Source: Fluviicola sp. (GTDB lineage: Bacteria > Bacteroidota > Bacteroidia > Flavobacteriales_D > Crocinitomicaceae). From it: DNA of 37,523 nucleotides. The notes below the pieces were generated by a model. It had not been told where the DNA came from, searched no databases, and saw nothing but the letters and a program-made list of their open reading frames with translations. Shown here piece by piece: positions 1 through 10,700 of this stretch (its first letter is position 1; the number at the start of each line of letters is the position of its first letter). The DNA lies in NCBI GenBank assembly GCA_002734065.2, contig NVXU02000004.1, forward strand, positions 1 to 37,523, given 5' to 3'. Position numbers and translations under genes: made by a program.

Positions 1-20
1 GACAAGAGAAGAACAGAGAA

Positions 21-48
21 TAGGCAAGTTCATTCTTGCCTATTTTTT
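21..48 (+). terminator. Rho-independent terminator of an upstream gene outside the window
   Basis: An 8-bp perfect stem (TAGGCAAG at 21-28, CTTGCCTA at 35-42) with a 6-nt loop is followed directly by six T. This is the classic intrinsic terminator form on the plus strand. The gene it ends lies left of the window. Confidence 0.8.
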
Positions 49-124
49 GTGCACTTTTTTTGGATGGATGAGGGAGAATTGGTATTTTTGGAGGAGATTA
101 AATCGTTTAATGGAATATATCCAC

Positions 125-136
125 TTGTTGTAACCA
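125..136. repeat. Left copy of 12-nt inverted motif flanking the hypothetical gene
   Basis: TTGTTGTAACCA is the exact reverse complement of TGGTTACAACAA at 707-718, so the two copies flank the gene at 147-701 as inverted repeats. It lies 10 nt before the start codon. Confidence 0.7.
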
Positions 137-146
137 ATTTGAGAAA

Positions 147-701
147 ATGATTGCTAAATCAGGAAAACACACGATTGAATTAATAAGAGTTGAAAATTAT
201 TCGGAGAATTCGACTGATAATTTAATTTCTTATGACAAACTTCATTTTGTGGAATCTGATTACGTTTTTCCGACAAAAATTGGACTGAAAACATATGAAA
301 ACGGAAAAATTATTAGTTCTTCAATCATAGGTTCGATTGGTGGAGGAACTGGAATTCATAAAAACTCTCAAATAATAGAAAATGACCGAATTGTAATTTG
401 TTGCTCTGATTCTGTCTTTTGTTTATCAATTCCCAACTTGGATTTGATTTGGAAAACTCAAGCAGACCAAGCTTCTTGTTTTGAAATATTTAAACTCAAT
501 GAAAGTTATATTATTCACGGAGAAATGGAAATTTCTCGACTAAATTTGAATGGAGAGATAATGTGGCAAAAAAGTGGTGCTGATATTTTTACAACCGAAA
601 AAGGAACTGACGATTTTGAAATAACAGAGTCATTTATTAAGGCAACTGATTGGGGAAATAGAACCTATAAATTCGATTTTAACGGAATATTAATTGAATA
701 A
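147..701 (+). CDS. Hypothetical protein, cassette-like setting
   Basis: A 184-residue protein of unknown function. I see no signal peptide, membrane segment or catalytic motif. The middle has short strand-like stretches with a Trp-Lys motif (LIWKTQ, IMWQKS) about 36 residues apart, which recalls a fragment of a PQQ-like or WD-like beta-propeller; this is only a resemblance. The ATG at 147 is the first good start. The gene stands alone and is bounded by inverted copies of TGGTTACAACAA (125-136 and 707-718), which suggests it may have arrived as a unit. A terminator at 21-48 separates it from the gene to the left. Confidence 0.6.
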   Translation: MIAKSGKHTIELIRVENYSENSTDNLISYDKLHFVESDYVFPTKIGLKTYENGKIISSSIIGSIGGGTGIHKNSQIIENDRIVICCSDSVFCLSIPNLDLIWKTQADQASCFEIFKLNESYIIHGEMEISRLNLNGEIMWQKSGADIFTTEKGTDDFEITESFIKATDWGNRTYKFDFNGILIE

Positions 702-706
702 AAAAC

Positions 707-830
707 TGGTTACAACAATGGTTATACTTTATTGTGGCTCAGTGCTTTATCAAAGTAAGAGCTAATTTAAAAAATTAATTAATAGTGGAAAAATTTGGCT
801 GTTTTAGCCCACAACAGAAGCATAGCCGTG
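707..830. repeat. Long imperfect palindrome after the hypothetical gene
   Basis: The stretch starts with TGGTTACAACAA (707-718). Its left half at 716-739 (CAATGGTTATAC, then TTGTGGCT) pairs imperfectly with 806-830 (AGCCCACAACAG, then GCATAGCCGTG), with a spacer of about 66 nt. The layout of a terminal motif, a long bulged hairpin and one ORF resembles integron-type recombination sites, but the ends do not fit the canonical attC core (RYYYAAC/GTTRRRY). No integrase is present in the window. Confidence 0.5.
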
Positions 831-840
831 ACGCTATCCC

Positions 841-1422
841 TTACAACCTTATAAAAAACGCCAGTCTAAAAATAATAGGCAAAATTTTCACAATATTCCC
901 ATTGGCATCCTTCTGCGAGATAGAATAAGAGCGTTTAAAGGGGCTGTTATCTGCATTGATCACATCGTACATTAAGCCTGCATTGATTCTAAAAGACTCA
1001 TTGAATTCTCTGGAGAATCCACCGCCCAAAAATAAGGTGTGTGCCCATGAAGAATTAACACCCGTCAGAAAACCGTTAGAATTAAAAGGAGACTTGAGTA
1101 TTTCGTATTCTAAGCCTAAGAAAATAGCATTGTAGAACCGGGTGTGCGCAAAAACGCCACCTCCATACACATTGTAACCTCCATTGACACCTGTAAAAGA
1201 ATTTTTCACCCATGTTCTTTCGTACCTTACAGAAGGTCCAAAAACCAGGACATCTCCTACTTGAAAAGCACTGTATTTTAATCCAATTCCAGCATTCCCA
1301 CCAAGCGTAGAAGAGGAAAAAGCGAGGTCAAAGCCAATTTCTGGATTCTCCGTCGTTAATTCTTGCGAAAAAGAATACGAAGTAAATACTGCAATAAATA
1401 AAAGGGATAAGAACTTTTTCAT
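841..1422 (-). CDS. Probable outer-membrane beta-barrel protein
   Basis: A 193-residue protein with a clear Sec signal peptide (MKKFLSLLFIAVFTSYSFSQ, cleavage probably after SFS or SFSQ). The mature part is rich in Gly and aromatic residues in alternating patterns (GIGLKYSAFQVGDVLVFGPS, YGGGVFAHTRFYNAIFLGLE) and ends in a hydrophobic strand with a terminal aromatic/Leu-rich stretch (IIFRLAFFIRL). These are the marks of a small eight- to ten-stranded outer-membrane barrel. No function can be assigned. The gene is convergent with the gene at 147-701 and divergent from folD, leaving a 136-nt shared upstream region. Confidence 0.7.
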   Translation of the reverse strand: MKKFLSLLFIAVFTSYSFSQELTTENPEIGFDLAFSSSTLGGNAGIGLKYSAFQVGDVLVFGPSVRYERTWVKNSFTGVNGGYNVYGGGVFAHTRFYNAIFLGLEYEILKSPFNSNGFLTGVNSSWAHTLFLGGGFSREFNESFRINAGLMYDVINADNSPFKRSYSISQKDANGNIVKILPIIFRLAFFIRL

Positions 1423-1558
1423 GAACTGTTTTTTTTCAAAGATACTGATTCTGACCTTATTTCACGAGAAGTAGTTAGAAAGTAACAAAAAAGTAACAAA
1501 AAATTTAATCAGAACCTGTAATTTTAAAATTGGTGTATTACCTTAGTGAAAAAAAGAC

Positions 1559-2437
1559 ATGCAATTACTCGACGGAAAAGCTACATCACAAGCTATAAAA
1601 GATGAACTAAAATTAGCAGTAGATAAACGTATAAAAGAAGGATCAAAAACCCCTCATCTTGCAGCTGTTTTGGTGGGTAACGACGGAGGTTCTTTAACCT
1701 ACGTCAATGCGAAAGTGAAAGCATGCGAGCAAATTGGATTTCAAAGCAGTCTGATTCGTTACGACGATACTGTGACTGAGGCAGAGCTCTTAGCAAAGAT
1801 TATAGAATTGAACAACGATGATGAAATTGATGGTTTTATTGTTCAACTTCCCTTGCCGAACCACATCGATGAATTGAAAATCACAATGGCCATTGACCCC
1901 GACAAAGATGTGGATGGTTTTCACCCTCAGAATCTCGGAAAAATGATGCTTAATTTACCTTCTTTCTTGCCTGCAACACCTGCAGGGATTTTAGAGTTGA
2001 TGAAAAGAAATGGTATTGAAACAAGTGGTAAAGATTGCGTTGTTATTGGCAGAAGTAACATCGTGGGGATGCCTCTTAGCATCATGTTAGCCAAGAAAAA
2101 TGACCCAGGAAATTGCACGGTTACATTAGTTCACAGCAGAACAAAAAACATCAAAAAGAAGGTGTTACAAGCAGATATTATTATCGCAGCCATTGGTCAA
2201 CCCGGTTTTGTAACCGCAGACATGGTGAAAGAAGGAGCAGTGATTATTGATGTAGGAACTACCAGAGTAGTAGATTCATCTAAAAAGAACGGTTGGGCAT
2301 TAAAAGGCGATGTTGATTTTGCAAATGTTGCAGAAAAATGCTCGTATATTACTCCTGTTCCGGGTGGCGTTGGTCCAATGACTATTGCTTCGTTGATGAT
2401 TAATACGCTGCAGTCGATGGAATTAAGAAATAAATGA
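1559..2437 (+). CDS. folD: FolD, methylene-THF dehydrogenase / cyclohydrolase
   Basis: This 292-residue protein interconverts 5,10-methylene-THF and 10-formyl-THF in cytosolic one-carbon metabolism. The length is normal for FolD. The active-site motif YVNAKVKAC is at residues 48-56, and K52 matches the catalytic lysine of the family. The conserved [15 protein letters not shown] segment lies near residues 116-130. The NADP-binding motif is [13 protein letters not shown], and the signature [16 protein letters not shown] lies close to the C-terminus. The ATG at 1559 gives the usual short N-terminus. The gene is monocistronic; the octamer-type repeat array begins 3 nt after its stop codon. Confidence 0.95.
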   Translation: MQLLDGKATSQAIKDELKLAVDKRIKEGSKTPHLAAVLVGNDGGSLTYVNAKVKACEQIGFQSSLIRYDDTVTEAELLAKIIELNNDDEIDGFIVQLPLPNHIDELKITMAIDPDKDVDGFHPQNLGKMMLNLPSFLPATPAGILELMKRNGIETSGKDCVVIGRSNIVGMPLSIMLAKKNDPGNCTVTLVHSRTKNIKKKVLQADIIIAAIGQPGFVTADMVKEGAVIIDVGTTRVVDSSKKNGWALKGDVDFANVAEKCSYITPVPGGVGPMTIASLMINTLQSMELRNK

Positions 2438-2439
2438 AA

Positions 2440-2479
2440 GAGCGTTGGAGCTTTAGAGCCTTCGATTGTTGGATTTAGC
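2440..2479 (+). repeat. Octamer array (GAGCNTTG family), copy 1
   Basis: Five 8-nt units in register: GAGCGTTG, GAGCTTTA, GAGCCTTC, GATTGTTG, GATTTAGC. The array starts 3 nt after the folD stop codon. It belongs to a dispersed family seen in several other gaps of this window. Confidence 0.75.
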
Positions 2480-2519
2480 CATGGTAGGCTCGACTAATCG
2501 ACCACTATGCTTCTCGACT

Positions 2520-2597
2520 GTTTTAGCGTATAATTCATAATCTATAATTATAGCAAGTATCTATTTCCATTATACGCTATACATTATACGCTAAAAC
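2520..2597. repeat. Perfect 15-bp inverted repeat between convergent genes
   Basis: GTTTTAGCGTATAAT (2520-2534) and ATTATACGCTAAAAC (2583-2597) are exact reverse complements separated by 48 nt. The loop holds another ATTATACGCTATA copy and a stretch (2558-2588) that recurs at 34038-34068 with three mismatches in 31 nt. The element lies in the gap between folD and the minus-strand oxidoreductase. It may act as a two-way terminator, although no T-run follows. Confidence 0.75.
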
Positions 2598-2602
2598 ACT
2601 AA

Positions 2603-4093
2603 TCAAAGCCTCTCCAACGGCGTCTTCACTCCATCAACCAAAGAATAACAAGCCAAGTGGTCCTTAAAAACGGAAGCTTTAAACAAAGAAGTATTCAATA
2701 GCATTCTTACGCATTCTTGGACACCTTCAACAATAGACGGGTGCGGGTGAACGAGCTCTGACAGGACTTCAATCGGAGCATTCATTTTTATTAATAAACC
2801 AACTGCCTGAATAGCTGATGAAGCGTGTTCTCCGACAGCTCTCATTCCCAAAATTTTCATTTCATCGTCATTGGTGACTATAATTTTAAAGAAACCTTGG
2901 GTTTTTCTCATTGCAACGGCCCTTGCTAAGACAGAATAATCAATTTTGACAACCTTTACAGGGATGTTTTTTCTGATACATTCACTTTCGTTAATTCCAA
3001 CGGCCGCGACCTCAGGTTTTAAAAACATGATGGTGCAAACATTGTCATAATTTAGTTTTTCGACCTTGTTACCAAATATTTTCTCAACAGCATGTCTGGC
3101 TTCAATTTCTCCCATGTTGACTAATGCAATTCTACCTGAAACATCGCCAACAGCATAAATGTTAGGAACGTTCGTCTGCGTATCAGTATCACCAATGTGA
3201 ATACCTCTTTTTGACATGCGAACACCTGCGTTTTCTAAATTTAAAGATTCAATATTTGGCACTCGACCAATGGAAAGCAATGCTTTTTCTACTTGTATAA
3301 CCTCAGTTGAACCGTCTTCATTTTTAAGCTCATATTCAACGCCGTCTCCTTTTTTTTCTAACCTTAGAAGATTCGCACTGTGATGAATGGTCACTCCTTG
3401 ATTTTCTAGATTAGTGGCAACTAATTCACTTACATCCTCATCTTCGAAAGGGAGAATTCTGTCTTGTCGATCAATGAGATATACTTTTGTCATCCCGAAA
3501 TTAGAGAATATTGTAGCGTACTCACAACCAATAACACCTGCACCTACAATTACTAAACTTTCGGGGTAATCAGTCAGGTTTTCGATAGCGTCACTTGTCA
3601 TAATGTTGACTTCATCAATGTCATAAGAAGCAACTCTGCGTGGGCGACTTCCTGTTGCAATGATGATATTTTCACCATAAATTACTTTTTCGCCCTGGTC
3701 TGTGAAAATTTTGATTTCATTCTTTGTTACAAAACATGCCGTGCCGCGTTCGTATTTAAGAAGTTGATCCATTGTTTCGGTCTGCAACAACTTTATATGG
3801 CAAGAATACTGGAATTTACGCTCAAAAATGGCTTCATCATGAACTTTCATTACTTCTTTCCAAGTAAGTCGATACGGTGATCTTCCACCAGATATTAGCG
3901 TATTGTTGATGAAAGAAACTCTCGTAGATAATTCCCAGAGTGTTTTTGACGAAAGTGCTCCGTTGTAAATCCCCGCACCGCCAATTCTTGCTTTTTCGAT
4001 GAGGCAGACTTTTTTTCCAAAATCAATACCTCTCATCGCAGCGGCATATCCGGCGGGTCCACCTCCAATTACAATTAAGTCGTATTTATCCAT
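2603..4093 (-). CDS. FAD-dependent NAD(P) oxidoreductase of the lipoamide dehydrogenase family, lacking the redox cysteines
   Basis: A 496-residue protein starting at the ATG at 4091-4093 (MDKYDLIVIGGGPAG). An upstream extension to 4231 is open but lacks family similarity and overlaps the divergent gene. FAD-binding GGGPAG lies at residues 10-15, and a second Rossmann motif (VIVGAGVIGCEYA) binds NAD(P). The third FAD contact YAVGDV is present, and so is the dimerisation-domain active-site motif HPHPSIVE (449-456). The family normally has GGTCxNxGCxPSK; here the same site reads GGAGIYNGALSSK, so both disulfide cysteines are replaced (G41, A46). It therefore cannot use the classic dithiol relay. 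A transhydrogenase-like or NAD(P)H oxidase-like role is possible but unproven. Confidence 0.85.
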   Translation of the reverse strand: MDKYDLIVIGGGPAGYAAAMRGIDFGKKVCLIEKARIGGAGIYNGALSSKTLWELSTRVSFINNTLISGGRSPYRLTWKEVMKVHDEAIFERKFQYSCHIKLLQTETMDQLLKYERGTACFVTKNEIKIFTDQGEKVIYGENIIIATGSRPRRVASYDIDEVNIMTSDAIENLTDYPESLVIVGAGVIGCEYATIFSNFGMTKVYLIDRQDRILPFEDEDVSELVATNLENQGVTIHHSANLLRLEKKGDGVEYELKNEDGSTEVIQVEKALLSIGRVPNIESLNLENAGVRMSKRGIHIGDTDTQTNVPNIYAVGDVSGRIALVNMGEIEARHAVEKIFGNKVEKLNYDNVCTIMFLKPEVAAVGINESECIRKNIPVKVVKIDYSVLARAVAMRKTQGFFKIIVTNDDEMKILGMRAVGEHASSAIQAVGLLIKMNAPIEVLSELVHPHPSIVEGVQECVRMLLNTSLFKASVFKDHLACYSLVDGVKTPLERL

Positions 4094-4142
4094 CACTTTG
4101 ATTAATTTCGCAGTAAATATAAAGAAAGCAAAAGTAAATAAC

Positions 4143-4628
4143 ATGAAATACCAACAAGAACTTGATGATGCGTATGAGAATATGGAAGAAATCACCAAAG
4201 CTTTTAAGAAGTTAGGCAAGAAAAAGCACAATAAAGTCGACCAAGTATTTCACGAATTACACGATGAGGCTTTTGAAAAAATTGACTGCTTAGAATGTGG
4301 TAATTGTTGTAAAACGACAAGTCCAATTTTCAGAGACATTGATGGAAAAAGAATTGCAAAGAAAATGAAAATGTCTCACGCTGATTTCGAGAAAAATTAT
4401 CTTAAGAAGGACAGTGATGGTGATTGGGTTTTAAAGTCATCTCCTTGTGTATTCTTGGCGGAAGATAACAGCTGTAACATCTACGATTACCGTCCTCAAG
4501 CTTGCCGAGAATATCCTCATACAGATAGAAAAAGAATGATTTCTATTTTAGATTTGACCTTAAAAAATGTGGAGGTTTGTCCTGCCGTTGCAAAAATTGC
4601 TTTAGAAATACCAAATAAATTCATTTGA
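4143..4628 (+). CDS. YkgJ-type cysteine-cluster protein
   Basis: A 161-residue protein of the UPF0153/YkgJ CxxCxxCC family, probably binding zinc or an iron-sulfur centre. The N-terminal cluster is C49-L-E-C52-G-N-C55-C56. Further conserved cysteines are C102 (SPCVFL), C111 (NSCNIYDYRPQACREYP, which includes C121) and C146. This CxFL...CxIYxxRPxxCRxYP pattern is diagnostic. The ATG at 4143 is preferred over upstream starts because the region before it is the leader of the divergent oxidoreductase gene, 49 nt away. The biochemical role is not known in the family. Confidence 0.85.
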   Translation: MKYQQELDDAYENMEEITKAFKKLGKKKHNKVDQVFHELHDEAFEKIDCLECGNCCKTTSPIFRDIDGKRIAKKMKMSHADFEKNYLKKDSDGDWVLKSSPCVFLAEDNSCNIYDYRPQACREYPHTDRKRMISILDLTLKNVEVCPAVAKIALEIPNKFI

Positions 4629-4727
4629 CACCCAACTTATTTTGATTAACTTCGTCTGATGTATTGTAGTCCATAAACTAGATTGCAATTAAATTACAGT
4701 GTGAAAAGAATAAACAAGTATCCTGCT

Positions 4728-7700
4728 ATGAAAACAACAAAAAATTTTCTAACTCTCCTATTCATAATTTTTATTACCAATTTAAGCTTTTCTCAACGAG
4801 GAAAGGATGGTAATTATACCGCTTCAACAGCGAATAATATTGTAAATTCATATACTTTTTTAACATTAGATGCTGCTGCTGGAGGAACGTCAATAGCTGT
4901 TAGTAGTAATGTTATGGCGGGTGGTGCGTTTGGCGGAGCTTTAGCACCTGGAGATTTAATTCTCATCATTCAAATGCAAGGTGCCAGTGTCAATATCAAC
5001 ACCACTCCAACGACCAGTTGGGGAGCAACTTATACAGTTCCAAATCCTTTTTTGTGGACGTATGATTGGCCTGAACATATTGAGGCTTGGGGAGAAATCA
5101 CGGCTTATAACAATGCTGGAAAATTCGAACAAGTTGAAGTTTTAAGTGTGTCAGGTGCCAATACAATTAATTTACAATGTGCCTTAAAAAATAATTATAC
5201 AGCTTCAGGGCATGTTCAAATTGTTAGAGTTCCAAGGTTTAACAATCTTACTGTTTCAGGTGGGATAAATTCAATCATTCCAACATTGTGGAATGGAAAT
5301 TCAGGAGGTATTGTTGCAATCGAAGTAGAAACAAGTGTGAATATTAATGCAGGATCATCAATTAGTGCTTCTGGTTTTGGATTTAGAGGGGGGCAACTCG
5401 ATAATGTTGGTAATTCAGGAGGAACTGCGGATCCAACAGAAGTTCGATTTCTAGGTTCAAATTTACCAGCAGAAGGTTCAGAAAAAGGGGAGAGCCTGAT
5501 GGGCTATTACACAGAATTAGATGCCTTGGTTTCAAGATATGGGATTTCAGCACCAGCCAATGGTGGTGGTGGTGGTGGTTTTCAAAACTGCGGCGGCGGT
5601 GGTGGATCTAACATTGGTACAGGTTTTTATACAGGTAATGGTGTACCTGACCCAGCTTACAATACTTCGTGGGCATTGGATTTATCAAATCCACCAAACC
5701 CTAACCCTTCTAATCCTGGACTAGTTGTTTTTACAGGACTTAATGGCACTTCATCTCCTGGTGGAGGTAGAGGTGGTTACGCTTTATCTGATGTTGATCA
5801 GAATGAACTAACTGTTGGACCAAGAAATGCTAGTTGGGGTGGTGATGCTAGAAAAACAAATGGTGGCCGAGGTGGTCATCCTTTAGTTTATGATGCCACT
5901 CGCTTATATTTTGGTGGTGGCGGTGGAGCTGGTGATCAAGATTCTGGAGAAGGCGGAGCCGGAGGTAGAGGTGGAGGATTAGTTTATCTTACTTGCTATG
6001 GAACAATTTCTGGTGGAGGAATTATTGAAGTGAACGGTCAAGATGGTCAGAATACAAATCCAAGTAATTTACCAGCTGATTTTGGCAACCCAAGACGAGG
6101 AAATGATGGTGCCGGAGGTGGAGGTGGTGCAGGAGTAATTTATATTGAGAACGTAACAGCAATTCCAGCATCAATTAATTTGAATGCAATCGGAGGTAAT
6201 GGAGGTAATCAGAATTTAACTTATGCAATTGCTCTTCCAGACGAAGCTGGAGGACCTGGAGGTTCTGGAACAGGAGGTAGTATCTCTTTTTCAAGTGGTG
6301 CACCTACTCAGAATTTATCTGCAGGGGCAAACGGAGTAACTAACTCGTCTTTTATGACCAATTTCCCTCCAAACGGAGCCACAAATGGGGCTGCAGGAGT
6401 TGGAAGTTTGAATAACCCTTTTTTCAACATAACAACTACAGATGTTACAATTTGCGCGAATTCATCAACAACTTTAACAGCAACTCTTACGGGAACATTA
6501 CCTACAGGAGGAGTAGTTACATGGTACGCACAACCTTTTGGTGGGGTGTCTATTGGAACAGGTTTGACATACACTACACCTTTATTGACAGCAACAACCA
6601 CTTACTATGTTGGTGTATGCCCAAGTACTTTCAGAACTCCAGTCATCGTTACTGTTGTTCCGGCACCTAATCTTGTCATTACAAACCCAACGACGGTTTG
6701 TCCCCCAGCAACGGTTGATATTACTGTTGCTGCGGTGACGGCAGGTTCCGATCTAGGAACATTGACGTACTGGACAGACCCAACGGCGACCACTACTTTA
6801 GTAACTCCTTCTGCTGTAGCAACTTCTGGGACTTACTATATCCAACTTGATAATGGATCGTGCACAACTATCCAGCCTGTCACAGTAACCATTTCTTCCC
6901 CAAATCTTGTGATTACCAACCCTGCAGCAGTTTGTTCTCCCGCAACAGTTGATTTGACTGCTCCTGCTGTTACTGCAGGTTCAGATGCAGGAACATTATC
7001 GTATTGGACAGATGCCGGAGCAACAATTCCATTGGCTTCTCCAAACGCAGTTGCGACCTCAAATACCTATTATATTCAATTAACAAGTGGAGTTTGTTCT
7101 ACGATTCAGCCAGTTGTGGTTACGGTGACATCTGTAAATCTTGTGATTACCAACCCTGCGGCAGTTTGTTCTCCCGCAATGGTTGATTTGACTGCTCCTG
7201 CTGTTACTGCAGGTTCAGACCCAGGAACATTATCGTATTGGACAGATGCTGGAGCAACAATTCCATTGGCTTCTCCAAGCGCAGTTGTGACCTCAAATAC
7301 TTATTATATTCAATTGACTAGTGGAGCTTGTTCTTCCATTCAACCAGTTGTGGTTACGGTGACATCTGTAAATCTTGTGATTACCAACCCTGCGGCAGTT
7401 TGTTCTCCCGCAACAGTTGATTTGACTGCTCCTGCTGTTACTGCAGGTTCAGATGCAGGAACCTTAACGTATTGGACAGATGCTGGAGCGACAATTCCTT
7501 TGGCTTCTCCAAATGCAGTTGCTACATCAAATACTTATTATATTCAATTGACAAGTGGAGCTTGTTCTTCGATTCAACCAGTTGCGGTTGTTGTTACAAC
7601 AACGAATCTTGTGATTACCAATCCTGCGACAGTTTGTTCTCCCGCAACAGTTGATTTGACTGCTCCTGCTGTTACTACAGGTTCAGATGCAGGAACCTTA

Positions 7701-10700
7701 ACGTATTGGACGGATGCTGGAGCGACAATTCCATTGGCTTCACCAAATGCAGTTGCGACATCAAATACTTATTATATTCAATTGACAAGTGGAGCTTGTT
7801 CTTCGATTCAGCCAGTTGCGGTTGTTGTTACAACAACGAATCTTGTGATTACAAATCCTGCGGCAGTTTGTTCTCCCGCAACAGTTGATTTAACAGCACC
7901 AGCGGTTACTGCAGGTTCAGACCCAGGTGCGTTAACATACTGGACAGATGCTGGAGCGACAATTCCATTGGCTTCTCCAAACGCAGTTGCGACCTCAAAT
8001 ACTTATTATATTCAATTGACAAATGGAATTTGTTCTTCGATTCAACCAGTTGTAGTTACTATAACCCCTATAGAAGATGCGAGTTTCACCATGACTGCAA
8101 CTTGCGATGGTGGAATTGCAAATATAACTGGTACACCAGGTGGTACCTTTAGTTTTAACGTTGCACCGGTAGATGCTGCTGTGATTAATCCTGCTACGGG
8201 AGCAGTTACTGGAGGAACATCAGGGAATTCTTACGATGTTCTTTACACAACTCCAGGCACTTGCCTTGCAACTTCTGTTGTTACGGTAACCGCTTATAGT
8301 GTGACATATACTGTTACTATTATGGATGAAAATTGTGGGGCGGCAGACGGTCAAATACAACTTGTCGCTTCTGGAGGTGATGGAGGTCCATATCAATATT
8401 CTATAACTGGAGCTGCACCTTATGTTTTAGGAGGAACTTTTTCGGGTTTATCAGCGGGAATCTTTAATATTTCAATTCTAGATAATTCTGGATGTGAAGT
8501 TATCGGACTTGAAAGTGTTTCTGGAACAGGGGGACCAACAATTGATAATTTAACGGTTACCGGTCCTACATGTGCAGGAGATTGTGACGGACAAATTGTA
8601 GCAACTGTTTCTGGAGGAACTTTGCCTTATACTTATCAATGGTTTGATGCTTTAAGTAACCCAATTGGGGGTAATTCTGCAACAATTACAGGATTATGTG
8701 CTGGTGATTACAGCTTGCAGGTAACAGATGCTTCAGGTGCGGTTGTTGCTTTATTTACAGAAGATTTTGGAATAGATGCCGTGGCTTGTACGAGTCAAGG
8801 AACGCTAGCAAACGGATATAATAGTGGTGTTGGTGCATGGTCAATTACAGCGACAGGGTTTAATGATGTTGATGCAAATTTATGGTTCGTGAGCACAATG
8901 GAAGAAGGAGTTGGCGCTGGGAACTGTGGTTCAGGATGCGCTACTGCTCCTGCTACTGACAGAACATTGCATTTAAGTAATCCTGCCATTCCCGCTTTTG
9001 CATTATTGGCGGATCAAGGTGCGGCATATAATAATGGTGGCGGGTGTGCATTAGGTTTCTTTTGCGTAGCGACAGATGTTAGAGTTGAGTCTCCAGCTAT
9101 TAACCTTGCTTCAACAGGAATGACAATGACTTTTGATTATATTCACTTAAGTGATGGCACAGACGAATGTGAAGTGTTATATTTTGATGGTACTGTATGG
9201 AATAGTTTAGGAATTCTTCCGAATACGGGTGTTGGTGCATGCGGAGGTGGTCAACATCTATGGGCACAATATTCTTGGCCAATACCTGCGGCTCTAAATG
9301 GATTAGCCAATTTTCAAGTTGGATTTAGATGGGTGAATAATGATGATGGTGCTGGTACTGACCCTTCAGTGGCGATAGATAACATTGTGATATCAAGCCC
9401 TGCAACCGCATCTTGCCCTGCTATTGCGAATACGACATTAGTAGATCCTGCTCCGGTGAATCTTGTCATTACGAATCCTGCAGCGGCTTGTTCCCCATTA
9501 ACGGTTGATTTAACTGCTCCCGCCGTAACTGCCGGTTCAGATGCAGGAACATTATCATATTGGACGGATGCTTTGGCAACTTCTGCTTTGGCAACACCTT
9601 CCGCAGTGACAACGACTGCAACTTATTATATTCAATTAACGAGCGGTGCTTGTTCGATTGTACAACCTGTTTCTGTTGTAGTGAATGCGCAACCAACAAT
9701 TACGGGTAATGGACCAGTTTGTGTCGGTGCTACCGTTCAATTAACAGGGTCAGGAACTCCAAACGGAGTAACTCCTTGGGTTTCTTCAGTAATTGGTGTC
9801 GCGACCACAGATAATACTGGGTTAATTTCAGGAGTTGCACTTGGAACATCTGATGTTACCTATACAGATGTTAATGGTTGTACAGCCACTGTTACTGTGA
9901 ATGTAACAACCCCAGTTGCCCCGACCTTTGCACCGATTGCAGATGTTTGTCAGAATGCAACGGCTCCTATTCTTCCAACAACTTCTACCAATGGAGTAAC
10001 AGGAACCTGGGCGCCGGCAGTGAGTACCACAGCAGTTGGAACAATTACTTATACGTTCACACCAACTGCAGGTCTCTGTGCAACGACTGCGACATTAGAT
10101 ATTACTGTTCTTGCACCAACAGCACCGACTTTTGCAGCGATTGCAGATGTTTGTCAGAATGCAACAGCACCAGTATTGCCAACAACTTCTACCAATGGAG
10201 TAACAGGTACTTGGGCGCCAGCAGTTAGTACCACAACAGTTGGAACAGCAACTTATACATTCACACCAACAGCAGGATTGTGTGCAACGACTGCGACATT
10301 AGATATTACTGTTCTTGCACCAACAGCACCGACTTTTGCACCTATTGCAGATGTTTGTCAGAATGCAACGGCTCCTATTCTTCCAACAACTTCTACCAAT
10401 GGAGTGACAGGTACTTGGGCGCCGGCAGTGAGTACCACAGCAGTTGGAACGATTACTTACACGTTCACTCCGACAGCAGGATTGTGTGCAACGACAACAA
10501 CCTTGGATATTACTGTTTCAGGAACGATTACTCCAACCTTTGCACCAATTGCAAGTGTTTGTCAGAATGCAACGGCACCGGTATTGCCAACGATTTCTAC
10601 GAATGGAGTAACAGGGACATGGGCGCCAGCAGTGAGTACATCAACAGTAGGAACAGCAACTTATACTTTTACACCTTCTTCTAGTCCCTGCGCGACGACA

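Noticed and set aside
707-830. Canonical integron attC site
   Set aside because: The ends do not match RYYYAAC/GTTRRRY and no integron integrase is present; kept only as a cassette-like palindrome.
4094-4231. N-terminal extension of the minus-strand oxidoreductase
   Set aside because: The added hydrophobic 46 residues overlap the divergent YkgJ-type gene, and the family fold starts at MDKYDLIVIGGG.
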